From Thinopyrum elongatum (taxonomy: Eukaryota; Streptophyta; Magnoliopsida; Poales; Poaceae): a DNA stretch of 64,000 bases. The first letter of the stretch is position 1; every line of letters begins with the position of its first letter. This document shows, one piece after another, positions 1-11,541 of this stretch. The notes beneath the pieces are model-generated. The model worked only from the letters and a program-made list of their open reading frames with translations. It did no database searches and was not told where the DNA came from. The stretch covers positions 724,760,727 through 724,824,726 of the forward strand of contig CM022298.1 of NCBI GenBank assembly GCA_011799875.1. The letters run 5' to 3'. The position numbers and the translations under genes were made by a program.

Positions 1-224
1 GGGAGAAGCGGTTACGAGAACCTAGTGTTGGAGTAAGTAAAATCTTTAACCCGAATAGAAAAGATATCAGAGTTCTCAGAGTATAGACGAGGAGTAAAAG
101 ATCCTAATACCATCCAATTGACAACGTGGGCCCGTAAGCCACACAGCCAAGTTAGTAAAATAGTTTTGGACCACTAGACTCAAGTTCGGCCAAGGAGTTG
201 GAAAGGGGGATCCTACAGGCAGTC
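1..224 (-). mobile_element. Internal leader of minus-oriented LTR retrotransposon
   Basis: This stretch lies directly inside the primer-binding site of the LTR at 241-4380, on the side where the internal region of a minus-oriented element must be. It is therefore the untranslated leader of that retrotransposon, whose coding part lies beyond the left window edge. No open frame of interest is visible in it. The assignment rests on position alone. Confidence 0.6.
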
Positions 225-237
225 GGCTCTGATACCA
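225..237 (-). promoter_or_regulatory. Primer-binding site (initiator tRNA-Met type)
   Basis: The minus strand reads TGGTATCAGAGCC, the classic plant retrotransposon primer-binding site complementary to the 3' end of initiator tRNA-Met. It sits 3 bases from the LTR terminus at 241, the expected spacing. This fixes the orientation of the element as minus and identifies the adjacent LTR as its 5' LTR. Confidence 0.9.
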
Positions 238-240
238 ACC

Positions 241-3200
241 TGTGACGACCCCGGCTTAATCGTGCACTAACCATACATGCAAATGCACACGATCAAGCCT
301 AAGGACTCACTTGAAGATATCACAACACAACTCTAAAACAAAAATAAATTCATACAAGCTTTATATTACAAGCCAGGGCCTCGAGGGCTCGAAAACATAG
401 CTCGATGGCATACAAGTGTCAGCGGAAGCATCAGATATCTGGGTACAGATATATTACAGAAATAGAGACAAGCCTTTAGAAAGGCGGGGCAAAACAAAAT
501 ACTACGATCGAAAGGCGTAGGCCTCCTGCCTAGGATCCTCCGAACCTACCCCTGGTCGTCGGCCGGCTCCTCGTAGTAGTACTCTCCCGGAGGGTAGTAG
601 TAGTAGCCGTAGTCGTCGACAGGGGCGGCGATCTCAGGGGCTCCGTCATCTGGCGACGACATATGAATATGGGGAGAAAAAGAAAGTAAAGCAAACATGA
701 GTACTCATGCGAAGTACTCAGCAAGCAAGGATCTATACTACATATGCAACATTATCAAATGAGGGCTGTATATGTGGACTGGGCTGCAGAAATGCCAGAA
801 TAGAGGGAAGAGCCTAGTCCTATCGAAGACTAGCATCTTCAATCATCTTCATCGGTCTTGCAGCATTAGAAGAGTGCAGATTAACATAATGTAAAGTAGT
901 TGTAGTATCATCAACCTCGCCCAGAGATTCTTCCTCGACTCCCTGCGACAAAGCAATCCCAGAGCCATACTATCCATTTAGTCTCAAGTCATCAGTTCTA
1001 GTTGTACCGATCGGGATACAACTCCGAGTGTCTGTTACCGTAGGACAGGCTATCGATAGATTGTTTCTTCCCTGCAGGGGTGCACCAACTTACCCACCAT
1101 GCTCGCTTAACTTCGGCCGGACACACTTTACTGGGCATGCCCGGCCTCAGCTAAGCAAAACGCCGCAACCCGACCTAGGCTCTAAAGAGAGGTCAGCACG
1201 CCGGACTAACCTATGCCCCCAGGGGTCTTGGGCCTACGCCCTGGGAACCCTGCATGTTGCGAGGACGCTCCGGAAGCTGACCTAGCCCCCTTAATACAAG
1301 TGCAGGCTTAACCAGTCCAATCCAAAGCGGGCCGCTCCTCGCTGACGTCAATAGAGCTTCGACTGATGTATACAATGTAGAACGCCCATACTTTGCCCAC
1401 GTGATGGTTAGTGCTATCAGGCCAGAGGCCCCTCGGATCAAATATCCAAACCGTTAGTGTGTTGGTAGTGCGGTAACAAGCAGAGACTCACGAAAGATGT
1501 GACCCCGTCGCCCCGTCTCGAGGACTTGCGGCAAGGGCTAGGAATGCCCGGCCACGCCTCGTATTCATTACTCGGGCACCATCCAGGTCCACCCGACTCC
1601 ACATCTCTCGCAATTAAGCTCGCGCGGGTACCCCTCAGGGCCGACTCGTCTTTATCCAGTATGAACAGTATCATCAGCAATGTTAAGTCGTCCGTGTGGC
1701 TACCACATCAAGTAGGAATCCGAGGCATCACCCTCGTTGGATCCCCACCTGACATAATCGTCAAGGTGAACGTAAGAGGAATCACCCTCGAGGTCCACTC
1801 TTGAGGAGTTGCACGACAGTGTCGGTTTCGGGGGTGGTGTAGGAGGAATCACCCTCACTGACCATGACCGATAAACTAACCTACAAGGTTATCATCAGAA
1901 GTGCTGATGAGGTATCACCCTCGGCACTTGATAATAACCCAGTAGTGTCGAGCAACTAAGGGGAAGTGTCGTGCGGTGTCGGGGCCTGGTCTTCGATCCC
2001 GTTGTTCGGGTCTTCTGATAATCCAGCGGGGCAATCGGGATATAGTGGGGTCTCTGCCGGTCTCTACCCAAACTATACTAACAGTTTAGGATAAGCAGGC
2101 AAGTAACAATAGCAGGTTACAAAAAAAAAGGCTATGCAGCAGATATAGGATAACAGTAGCAGCAGTAACTTCTAATGCAAGCATAAGAGAGAAGAGAGTG
2201 GGCGATATCGGAATGCTCAAAATGGGGGTGCTTGCCTGGTTGCTCGGCGGCAAGGGCAAGATCGTCGACGGTGTCGTCGGGCTCCTGAACTGCGTCGATC
2301 TCGGGAGCTACGTTGACGTCGGGGTCTATCGAGAGAGAAGAGGGGGAAGAAACCTATAAATGCACAGCAAACGAAGCAATACAGGGCATGCTATGTTAAG
2401 ATGCAGTGCAGGGTGGACTAAAAATGCATCTAGGTCATTTTAGTTATTATAGGATTAATGTTGGATTTATTGACCGGTGTTTAAGCACTATTCATTTACC
2501 GGATACGGCCTCTTTGCGGTTTCACCTACGTAGGGGGTTTCAGCATTGAAATAGACGATAATATCAGATTCGTCTCGTCGTTCTGAGCAACTTTCATATA
2601 TAAAGTTTTTCGATCTGAGCTACGGTTTATTTTCTACGAATTTCTAAAGTTTTCAGCATTTTTTGGAATTTAAAATCAATTTAGGAAATAACAGAAATTA
2701 CTAATTACGTCAGCATGACGTCACTGAGATGTCAGCGAGTCAAACCATCTGGTCCAGGTCAAACCTGACCTGCGGGACCCACCTGTCATAGACAGTGGGT
2801 TAACTGAACTAATTTGCAGAGTTAATGAACTAAGTGGGACCCCACTGTCAGTGTAATTAGTAGTTGATTAGCACTAACTAAATTAACTGACACGCGGGAC
2901 CCACCTAATAGAGTCATTGGTGAACAGTAAAAGGGTTGACCTGGTCAACTGGGCCCTCGGGTCCCAGCTGCTAGTGACCCAGAGACATGCCATGTCGGCG
3001 CCACATCAGCGGCCGGTGCCGGAGCTGCTCCGGCCAGCCGTTCCGCGGTGGCCGAACGCCGCAGTTGCTCGGAATCGAGCTACGGGGCACCAATTTGCGC
3101 GCGGCCGGTACCATTCGATCCGTCATTCAACGCCGCGTCGATCTCGGGCGGTGCCGTGACCGGAGATGAACCACAGCGTAGACGGCGAGCTCGACGGCGG

Positions 3201-4380
3201 ATGCCGGAGTCGGGCATGAACGGAAATGGCAACACGGAACACGGCAGGGCGAGCTAGCGACGGCGTTGAGTTCCTGCGTGTGCGCTGAGCACGATTACGT
3301 GCTCAGACGAGCTCGTCGGTGATCGCACTGACGGCGATGATCATGACGGCGGAGGCGAGCTACGGCATCGACGGCGACTGCGGCTGCGGGCACTGATCCG
3401 AGGGGAAAGGAGAGGGAAAAGAGGCGCAGGCTCACCGGGTGGGCACATGGAGGCCCGGCGAGTGGCTAGGAGCTGCAGGGGCGGCGAATCGACGGCGAAC
3501 TCCGGCGTGCCCGAAGGTTGAAGAAGATGGCGAAGCAGACGTTGTGAGGGCTCGCGATGGCAACGAGTGGCTCTAGAAGGCGTAGCAGTCGGCGGGGATT
3601 CGATCCAGACCGGAGACGTGGTGTGGCGAGGTCAAAGGCCATGGCTACGGCGAGCCATGGGGGCGAGCGCGTCGGGTGCTCGCGGGGAAGGAAGAAAACG
3701 AGCGAGGGAGGGGGATCTGGGATAGCTAGGGTTCGCGGGAGGGCGAGGGGATGCCGGTGCTGGTTTTAACGGCGTCGCGGGGCCGTTGGATGGGCGACAG
3801 CGCGGCCGGCGTCGGCGTGTCAGTCCTCGGGCGCGACAGCACGGGAGGAGGACAACGCCTACAGGTGGTAGGCTGGGCCAGGTGCTGTAGAACTAGAGGC
3901 CCAGCCCCACAGTAGAGTTAGGCCTTTTTCTATTTCTTCTTTTCTCTTTTCTGTTTTCTATTTTCTTTTGTTTCTTTGCTTTGCTAAAAGTGTGGGCTCA
4001 ATTATAGTTTTGTAAAATGTATGATTTAGCCCAAAAATTACAGTGCATTATTCTATACCGCCAAAAATTAGTTTGGGCAAAATATGATTTCATTTGGATT
4101 TTTATTAAATGAAAAAGGATTAATTGGGTGCTGTTTGTCACTGTTTTAGATTGTTAGAGTTACTTAACTAATCTCTTTAGGGTGGATTACAATTTTATAA
4201 TTGCCTCTGGATTATTTGCAACATTATGTACATTTTAGTTTGGCTGTTTGAAGAAATAATTATTTGACTTGCAATTTAGATTTGAATTTGAATTTGATTT
4301 GAGACAAGTGGCATTTCGACTTAGTAAAATATAATGACATAACTAGGTTGATGACAGGGTTAACATCTGGGGATGTTACA
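241..4380 (-). mobile_element. Complete 5' LTR (about 4.1 kb), Gypsy-type
   Basis: Read on the minus strand the LTR starts TGTAACATCC at 4380 and ends GTCGTCACA at 241, so it has TG...CA termini and short imperfect terminal inverted repeats, and is followed at once by a primer-binding site. Long LTRs with TGTAACATCCCC-type starts are typical of grass Gypsy elements; I infer Gypsy from this and not from coding sequence, since none is in the window. The interior has no convincing gene: short frames at 2917-3769 lie in a GC-rich, G/A-skewed section and are probably chance. The partner LTR is outside the window, so target duplication and age cannot be judged. Confidence 0.8.
1715..1920. repeat. 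Degenerate direct repeats inside the LTR
   Basis: Four spaced copies of a GAGGNATCACCCTC-like motif occur about every 55-70 bases (near 1720, 1775, 1840 and 1905). They are embedded in otherwise dissimilar sequence, so this is a motif series and not a simple tandem array. LTR U3 regions often contain such repeats as promoter or enhancer material; that role is inference. Confidence 0.5.
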
Positions 4381-4588
4381 TCAGTCGGTTGACACGTAGT
4401 AGGCGCCTTCATAATTGTATGATGATGTGGCATGCTTGCATGTTGAGATAAATAAGATAGTGGGGATGAACTTCTCAAGTATATAGGATACGCGTGGGCC
4501 TTATAAACCCGAATGGAACGAGTAATAGTCTTCTGCAAGGACATGTTGCATCATGGATGTTGGCAGTCCAATCTGTGCGTATGTGTTA
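4381..4588. other. Short spacer, nothing identified
   Basis: Sequence between the LTR end and the TIR transposon fragment. I see no gene, repeat or structural signal here. A 94-codon minus frame overlapping 4260-4544 crosses the LTR boundary and is not credible as a gene. Confidence 0.5.
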
Positions 4589-5258
4589 GGGCAACTCCAA
4601 CGCGGATCACCAAACGGATGGCATCAAATGTCCGTGGACACTTGTGGGCAGAGTGGAGGCCATCGAACAGGAGTCACCAAATAAAACCGGACAACGGATT
4701 TTCATTGATTTTTGGAATAATTCTTACATAGCGAAAGAACCCAAATAAAAACCAACTAGAGCCCTCGAACGAGGCGGAGCTGACAACGGATGCCTCTTAG
4801 GCATCATTGTCGTGCTGCTCCGGCGCGTCGTCGCCCTTTGCCTCCAGGCCCTCAAAGAGCCGGCTGCGTTCCGCCTCGTTGACGCAGAGTTGCCAACGCT
4901 CGCGGTTTTTGTCGACGATGCCCATGTCCGCCGCAACCATGGCTGCAACGGCAGCTTCGGAGGTGTGCTCCGTCGAGAGCCAAATTGGATCTTGGAAGAA
5001 CTTCCCTTGGCCTCGATGTCAGATCGGGCTCAAGACGAACGCGGACAAAGCTTCCTGAGCACGATGTTAAATCTGGACGAGGAGCTCGTGATCTTCGACG
5101 ACCAGATCCCAGCATGTGATCGGATCAGGGAGTCGCCGGCTGGGGACGGACTTTCGATCCAACCCGCCACCCACCTAGTCGCAACCATCAAAGGATCAAC
5201 CAACAATGGCTATGCCGACGAGTACAATGGAGAAACGCCGGTATCCGGTGAAATGTAG
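4589..5258 (-). mobile_element. Truncated TIR DNA transposon (PIF/Harbinger-like)
   Basis: The left end reads TTA then GGGCAACTCCAACGCGGAT, a terminus typical of grass DNA transposons with 3-bp TTA/TAA target duplications. No matching inverted end is found before the segment meets the triplicated unit at about 5259, so the right end is missing, probably cut by the rearrangement that created R1. The interior carries a decayed minus-strand reading frame (listed separately). The superfamily assignment is an inference from the terminus. Confidence 0.55.
4797..5018 (-). pseudogene. Reading-frame remnant in TIR transposon
   Basis: A minus-strand frame is open from about 5018 to a TAA at 4797-4799 and ends with an acidic, hydrophilic tail (last 48 codons start at an ATG at 4940; the end reads EGLEAKGDDAPEQHDNDA). 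The composition (Arg/Glu-rich, then acidic C-terminus) resembles coiled-coil proteins carried by grass DNA elements, and is reminiscent of the Glu/Arg-rich remnant at 26905-27421. An upstream in-frame stop shows it is incomplete. I do not recognise the protein. Confidence 0.35.
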
Positions 5259-5445
5259 AGCTCTTCCATTTGCCATTAACAGGGTTAGAGAAGGCCTTTT
5301 CTGAGCTAGCTCATACGGAGTCTTTTCTTCAGACTTCGACCGGCAGGACTCTTGGCAGTTTCAGGGAAATTTTCCTCAGTTCAAAGTGTCCCAGGCATAT
5401 AAACTCCTCATAGGTGACAACCCTACAATACAAGCAATCCATTGG
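5259..5445 (+). pseudogene. LINE reverse-transcriptase tail fragment (R1 copy)
   Basis: This matches bases 27840-28030 of R2, where the sequence continues into a recognisable zf-RVT domain. In R1 only the upstream part remains; it breaks at about 5445 and is followed by unrelated sequence. On its own it would not be identifiable, so the call depends on the R2 copy. Confidence 0.5.
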
Positions 5446-5641
5446 CCAATACCGACGTGACAGCTCCTGTTTGCCGTCTCTTGGCCAAGACAAATTTAGT
5501 CCTGATACCAAGTACTTCCTCAGATCCATATTACTCGTCTTAGATTTGTCTAGATACGGAGGGAGTAGCATAATTGGTTTGGAATCTTACATAGAGACCG
5601 TGTCTCTGTGGGTCTTGGTCGACCCGTATTCACTGCCGGGA
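5446..5641. other. R1-specific replacement segment
   Basis: Relative to R2 and R3 the interval following the LINE fragment (which includes the poly-C tract in R2) is replaced here by about 195 bases of different sequence, after which homology resumes at GATACATGTAGCACATG. It includes a tiny Stowaway-like element at 5515-5565. Confidence 0.6.
5515..5565. mobile_element. Minimal Stowaway-like MITE, 51 bp
   Basis: Flanked by TA on both sides (5513-5514 and 5566-5567) with ends CTTCCTCAGATCC and, on the other strand, CTCCCTCCGTATC. TA target sites and CTCCCTCCGT termini are the hallmark of grass Stowaway (Tc1/mariner) MITEs. At 51 bp it is much smaller than usual, hence a deletion derivative. 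Confidence 0.6.
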
Positions 5642-6506
5642 GATACATGTAGCACATGATATGCATGAGTGCCTGGTCTATAGGTAGTTACTTCCGTGAG
5701 CGTGTGGGAGATGTGGACGAGTTACCAACGCTCAAACAGCGACCGAGCCACATAATCTGACCTTTGATTGATTAGTGATGCATACTGTTCGCTAATTGAC
5801 ACCCATACCATGTGATGCGTGAGTTAAAAGCAAAGAACCAGAATCCAATTACCCTTTCTCTTATAATTATAATGGAAGAACATCGTGAATCATTCCGACC
5901 AACAACTTCTAGAATGGACACAGCTTAGTTTTTTTTTCTTTTCTTTTGAAAAGAAAGATTTTATGGCATTTCGTCTCTGCAACCAGTGGGTGCACAAAGT
6001 TCACAAATAGCTCATTATTACAGTATTCAAACAAGAAAAGCATATTGGAGTAGTAAGTAAAAGTGACTCGTCTCCTAGTTGCATCAGCGTACGCCATGAA
6101 ATGCATCAGATAATCAGAAGCTAAAATTTCCAAAACAATGGCTTCCAAGCTTTTGCACCCCAGCACCATATTTTGCTCAAACCCCGACTTCTCTAGTGGC
6201 GTCCAGGATCGCTGTAAGTTGAAACATGGGAAGATCACCTTCTTATAATGAGGCATAGATTAACTTTTCAATCAAAATTACATCATTACAGCATCTCCAA
6301 ATCGCTCAACAAGTTTTTACAGCTCCAATTCAAATTTGTGAACTTAGCTATAGTTTGTTCAAACAAAATAGGGTACAACAGAAAGAAAATATGTAACTTT
6401 TTTTTGCGGGTAAATAAAAAAAATTAAAAAAAAACTTGATCAATAATACAAACTAAAATATACTTGGCTGGCGATCATGAATGTTGATTCTCTATCATTA
6501 CACATT

Positions 6507-6700
6507 AAGGGCCTCTTTGACTCGTAGTATGATTTTTTGGATAATGCTAATCCTTAAGATTTTTTCTACGTGGGCCATTTGATTCGTAGGATTGTAATCC
6601 ATAGGAATTTTTCTTTAGAATTCATTTGCACTTGATTTCCTAAAAATATTTTCATCCACTCCAACCTCTCGGAAAGAATCATTTGTACGTGGGTCAATGG
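6507..6700. mobile_element. Possible MITE, GGGCCTCTTTGACTC end (R1)
   Basis: The sequence starting GGGCCTCTTTGACTCGTAG, followed by the repeating theme TTTGATTCGTAGGATTG, resembles a common grass MITE class. I could not find a clean inverted right end, so the boundary is approximate. Identical copies are in R2 (from 29144) and R3 (from 44376), showing only that it predates the triplication. Confidence 0.35.
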
Positions 6701-7117
6701 AAATATTTACATACCACGCATGCAACACGGATAGTGCAAATAAGGGCAGCTATTTCCCAGTTTCCGAGTCGAACACATATCTCTCGTTTTGGGCAGGTTT
6801 ATATCGTGAGAGCATGTGTGAAGTAATATTGGTGCTAAAGGTGGAGTCGTAGCCTGAAGGAGATGGGCTGCATTGAGCTTGGCACGATGCCGCTACGACG
6901 GCCACGGGGACGCATGATTAACTTATGCATGTTTGAAAAATTACCAAATCTTCCTTTGCGAGGTCACTACTGGACAAAAACTCTGCAAAGTAGTCAACAA
7001 ACAATTCATCACAGGTCATTACGTGTCATTGTTCGCACTATAGCTGATGCTTACCCTTCATTTTCCACCGTTGAGTCGAATTTTTCTCACTCGCTTGGTA
7101 CCTTAGTAGCTAGATAA

Positions 7118-7709
7118 CTCCATATCCATCCACGTACGACTCTACGTTGAGCACTTTCCTAAACTAATCGACCGGCAAACTTGATCACACATATACTAAT
7201 TCTAAGCGAACCAACTATTGCATGGAAAGCAAACCGGCCAATGCAGAACTTTTCTATTCTACTAGCACACGTACTAGCTAATATTACTTTACACTAATAC
7301 GTTTAGATTACTCTAACGTTCTCCCCCTAACCGAAATTACTTGTCTCCTGCTTGATTAGTATTAGTCGACTCTTCACCTGACGAGACAAGCAGACAACCA
7401 TGTCATCTTCTCACGTCAGCTGCCACCGGTATCGATCGCAACATACTGGACCACCTTTTTATTCTTGCCGACTTGTAGACTTGACTCAGCGTATCAACTG
7501 GAACTACCAGGCACGTCCTCACATATGACGTGCTACATGTAGACTAAACACATAGCCTCATGCAGGAACTCAACTTAACTGGTGCGTGTCCACCATTTGG
7601 CAATGAAGTTTCTATTCAAAGTTCATCCTATAATATTATTCGTGCCAACATCAGTCAACTCAAAACTATAATTTTTCAATTGGCCGATTGATCATGCATT
7701 TATTTACTA
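7118..7709. other. Non-coding spacer of unit R1
   Basis: AT-rich sequence with no gene seen. It includes the 22-base tract at 7244-7265 that reappears inside the Stowaway MITE at 7786-7807. The R2 counterpart is essentially identical. Confidence 0.5.
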
Positions 7710-7891
7710 CTCCCTCCGTCTCAAAATAAGTGTCTCAACCTTTCTACCGTCTCAAAATAGGTGCCCTCCCCGGAGCCGCACTTCTCAGAACTTTTCTATT
7801 CTACTAGAGTTAGTATAAGTGTCTCAACCTTAGTATAACTTTGTATTAGAGTTAGTACAAAGTTGAGACACTTATTTTGGGACAGAGGAAG
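7710..7891. mobile_element. Stowaway MITE with internal filler (R1)
   Basis: Ends CTCCCTCCGTCTCAAAATAA and its inverted counterpart, with TA duplications at 7708-7709 and 7892-7893, define a Stowaway MITE. The R2 copy at 30348-30440 is an intact 93-bp palindrome-like element; here 89 extra bases are inserted after CTCAACC. The insert is a patchwork of nearby sequences (see findings). A non-coding element mobilised in trans by mariner-type transposases. Confidence 0.9.
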
Positions 7892-7893
7892 TA

Positions 7894-8453
7894 ATTCTCA
7901 ATGTCCTCGAGATATCTCCGGCTACAATACTTAGGTTTGTTTTTTAGGGAGAGAGTAGCCGGTAGAAATACTTGTCGAATAATATGATAGAGCATTTTTT
8001 GTTCACTTGAGTTACTATGAGTTGGGCCCATCCAATGGACACATTGAGGATTAATAAAAATGTATCTAGTATTAGTAAATTTTGTATTGAACTAACATTT
8101 TATATAATTCTTATTATGAAATATGCTTAACATGTAACCAGTCGATCGAAACTTTGGACGATCCAAATCTTAGTAATTACTCTTGAGCCTATGTACCTTT
8201 TTTGTATGAATTAAACTTTGGCATACACTGAGATAGATAGATTCGGAAAAACTTATCAACGATCTTTACTTCTAAAATATATTTATTGATTTTGATTGAT
8301 TTTGCAAGAAAGAATTCTATCTCTGTGATTATATTTATTGATTTCAATCCATAACATGATTACTGCCACCATATTTCACACACCAAAAAGCTCATCCTCT
8401 CACATGAAGTGAACTGTAAACGAATTCATCTCAAAATCCTACAGTATTAAAAG
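7894..8453. other. Non-coding spacer of unit R1
   Basis: AT-rich sequence between the Stowaway MITE and the zinc-knuckle pseudogene. No gene, RNA or promoter is evident. It matches R2 30443-30996 with scattered substitutions and a short indel near 8330. Confidence 0.5.
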
Positions 8454-9832
8454 TGTCTGCTCTGTGGCGAGATCGGGCACAAGGCCCGTTGTTGCTCCAA
8501 GCCTCCACCTCCACCCTCCCTTGGTGCCCCTCCACCCCCATCGTCGTCGTCGTTCCCCCTGCTCCCACCCGCCCTCCAGCCAGCTACTGCTGCCAAGCCC
8601 CGCCAGGACGTCGCATTCTTCTCACCCAAGTTCACCGTCATTTAGGCGCCGGGGGGAGATCGTTGGGGCCCGGTTTCGGCCATCGCTCCCCGCTCCTTGT
8701 CAGTGGCCGAGGCCGAGCGCGCCCTACTCCGACAAGCGGTTGTCGCGGTGGTGGTCGCCAACTGCCTGCATCTGATGCTGGTTGATGGCAAGCGTGCTCT
8801 GGCGATCCAGTTCCAGGACTCAAAGGACGGCATCGACATGGCCTGGAAGGGAAGCGGGACGATGATCTTTCGGTTCGCAGATCTCTACGTGTGCACTCAG
8901 GTCCTCGCGGTGCAGGGGCCGCTCGTGCTTGGGCCTGTCGCCTTCGGCGTCCTTCCTTGGACCAGGTTCCGCTCGGCAACGGCGGCGCAGCTGCGCTACA
9001 GAGTCTATGTCTTCTTGGAGGGTGTGCCGGAGAGCTATTGGGAGTGGGCCTCTATCTCCTCCCTCTTCGTCGGCGAGGTCCTCTTCGACGAAGTCGACCA
9101 TGCCTGCCAGCGCGAAGAAGAATCCGTCTGCTTCAAGTTCTGGGTCTGGATGTGCGACGTCAACAGGCTCGCCACCAAGGGAACCCTGTACTTGGAGGAG
9201 CCAACGGAGGCGCCCTCCCTGGTGCCGCACTTCCCGGAGCTGGGCATCTTCACTGACGCGCCGTTTTGCTCTGGCCGGTGAAGTTGCTAGCTCACCCCGA
9301 CGTCATCCACCTGGACTGGGTTCACTACTACCACTCCATGCCGGCAAGCACCCCGACAGTTTCGCCAGCTCTCACAGTGGCGTCAGCGGGATCAAGTCCG
9401 ACAGCTCGCACCTCGGTTCCGAGGTCACCAAATGGCGCTACAACTAGAACTTGGACTTTGAAGATGGCCACTTCCCTCCAGCGCAGCATCGAGGCCCCGT
9501 GCGCTCCCGTTTGCACTTCCTGGGCGGCGGCGGAAACCGTGGCGGCAATGGCAGGAGCAGTCAGTTCGGTGGGAGCTCTAGAGGAAATGTGCGGAGTTCA
9601 AGATGGGACGCTAGGCCGGCGGCAACTGGCGGGGATGGGGGTCCCTCACCGGCGGACAACTACGTTCCTGGTAGGCGTGGCCATGAGGGAGGCCCCAGTG
9701 ACGACACGCAAGAGGACCACACGGCTCAGGCTGCCAGGCTACCTGCCTCAGTGAGCAAGATGAGCACATCTCCGTGGCACCCTGATAGAGGGCCGACGTA
9801 CGCCAGTCCCAGAATAGGACCTGGCGCACGTC
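8454..9832 (+). pseudogene. Zinc-knuckle/DUF4283-type pseudogene (R1)
   Basis: The frame begins with a CCHC zinc knuckle, CLLCGEIGHKARCC, at 8454-8495, followed by a proline/serine-rich linker. It then continues through a domain with the signatures FGVLPWTRFRSATAAQLRYR and FWVWMCDV typical of a large grass family of CCHC/DUF4283 proteins, usually linked to retroelements. Lesions: 5' end missing (in-frame TAA just upstream of the knuckle), an in-frame TAG at about 8643-8645 shared with R2, a 1-base deletion near 9276 (GG where R2 has GGG) and a TGG to TAG change near 9447. The 3' end is cut by the solo LTR at 9833. Nucleic-acid binding is the family expectation; no function remains here. Confidence 0.75.
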
Positions 9833-10968
9833 TGAGACATGATACAACAATATCAGGCACAAAAATGGCTTTATTATATGGAATGAAGTATTACAATACT
9901 GTTGCTTACAGCAATATTACATAGCTCCAAGGCTTAACTAAATGGCAGCGAAGGTCTTGGTTCAGCGGCAACGACGTCTCTGGCTTGGCTCCACAACTCA
10001 CAGGACTGGCTGGGTTACGATCTAGCATGACGGATCTTCTCCTGCAACTAGCCACGTGCAAGGCCAGGTGAGTACATTGAATGTGCTCGCAAGACAACCA
10101 AATACATAGCATCAAAACAAGCAGATGACAAAGCAAGCCCTATACTTATATAAGAATTTATTCTAAACATGGCATGGAATTAATAGGAAAACATGGATCA
10201 AGCATGGCATAACATGAATCAGGTATATCAACTATATATTATGGCATGGAATAGCTACTTCTACGAGACATGGTATCCAAAATCAAACTGGAATCTACGC
10301 TACACTTACCTTCCATGAAGCATTAGAGTAACATGCTGCGGCAACCATTCAGTTCCCTTCCGGGATATCTCGCGACTCACCGAGATCTCACTCCATGATC
10401 ATGTCAGAATATCTTGAAAACTCTTTGTTATAACAGGTTTGTCCTTCCGATCGACAAATACCAAATAGTGTTACCAAATATGAACTGTGTCTAATAACAT
10501 GGACTCGGCTATTCGAATAGGATCATACACTCTGTAGAGGTTGCGCACTTTACCCACACTATGGACATCCGTCCAACGAAACTTGCCTAACCTGTGACCC
10601 TTATATCGTACCACCGACAATCATACCCCTTCCGGGTCATGTCCTGGGTGGCCCCCGTGTCACTCTTGACATCTGCCATCGTCGTGACCAAACTAAACTG
10701 TCCCAAACGGGGACTCCTGTGTTAAACAAACAACTAAAATTCATGAATAGATCTAATCGTAAAGTGACAATTCATCATATCCCAACAAACACAACCTTAG
10801 ATTACATCAGATGGATCCCAAAGATGGAACCATTGTATTGAAGAACATAGGGAGAGAAGATGCCATCTAGCTACTGCTATGGTCACAATATCCTAAGGGA
10901 ACTACTCACACATGGTCATGGTGGTGGCAAGGTTGATGATGATGGCTCCGGAAGTGGATTCCCCTTCC

Positions 10969-10971
10969 GAC
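10969..10971. repeat. CACTA-1 target-site duplication, left (GAC)
   Basis: GAC immediately precedes CACTAGTAG and GAC immediately follows CTACTAGTG at 24490-24492. The empty site in R2 (near 33513-33520) has a single GAC in the same context, proving a 3-bp duplication as expected for CACTA elements. Confidence 0.95.
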
Positions 10972-10980
10972 CACTAGTAG

Positions 10981-11190
10981 AAAAAGGCCCATTTGTCCCG
11001 GTTCATAAGGCCCATTTGTCCCGGTTCGGGAACCGGGACTAAAGGGTCGGGACTAAAGCCCAACACCTTTAGTCCCGGTTCTTATATGAACCGGGACAGA
11101 TGGGGCTCCACGTGGCCGCTGCGGCGAGCCCAGAGAGGAGGGCCTTTAGTCCTGGTTGGTAACACCAACCGGGACCAAAGATCATCCACG
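10981..11190. repeat. CACTA-1 subterminal repeats, left end
   Basis: At least seven direct and inverted copies of the TTTGTCCCGGTT / AACCGGGAC motif, often arranged as short palindromes around 10-20 bases of unique sequence. In En/Spm such repeats bind TNPA and are needed for excision; that role here is by analogy. Confidence 0.9.
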
Positions 11191-11541
11191 TGTCAGCAGC
11201 TCAGGAGCTGGGGTTTTTGTTTTTTTTTTGAAAGGGGGGGGGGGTGGTTTAGGGGTTTTGTAGGGTTAATTTAGGGGTTTCATATATTGTGTTAGCTAGC
11301 TAATAGAGAGAAGTGTCCTCTCTTATCTCCGTGCTTGGTCGACGCTATGTACTATACGTATAGAGAGGACTCGACACGCTAGCTAGTACGCAAAAGAAGG
11401 AAACCATTAAGTACACAAGATCGTCATGAACATATACAGAGAGAAGTGATCGACCTCCTCCTTCTCCGAGAGATTGGTCGAACAACAATTTTTCGTATAT
11501 CTATCCGACGCTACTAGCTACATATATACAATATAAGATCC
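11191..11541. other. 3' flank of the CACTA-1 Ulp-like gene
   Basis: Non-coding sequence between the stop of the Ulp-like gene and the subterminal repeats, including T-rich and G-rich homopolymer runs at 11220-11250. Presumably the transcript's 3' UTR and polyadenylation region; no clear signal can be assigned. Confidence 0.4.

Noticed and set aside
2917..3769. Overlapping GC-rich frames inside the first LTR
   Set aside because: Four mutually overlapping frames in different registers in a GC-biased region; no domain; lies inside an LTR.
3557..3769. Host gene start near the LTR's GC-rich segment
   Set aside because: No splice signals, no homology and position within a complete LTR.
5909..6256. 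115-codon minus frame (and its R2 copy at 28532-28894) beginning MPHYKKVIF
   Set aside because: Present in both copies only because the DNA is nearly identical; no recognised domain, no splice or promoter context, and R3 is broken here. Not listed as a gene.
6966..6990. CACTACTGGACAAAAAC as a second CACTA terminus
   Set aside because: No subterminal repeats and no matching inverted end in any of the three units; could be a remnant but cannot be supported.
6863..7117. 84-codon plus frame MGCIELGTMP repeated in R1, R2 and R3
   Set aside because: Overlaps a possible transposon end (CACTACTGGACAAAAACTC) and has no domain. In R3 it is shortened by a stop. Conservation equals that of non-coding flanks.
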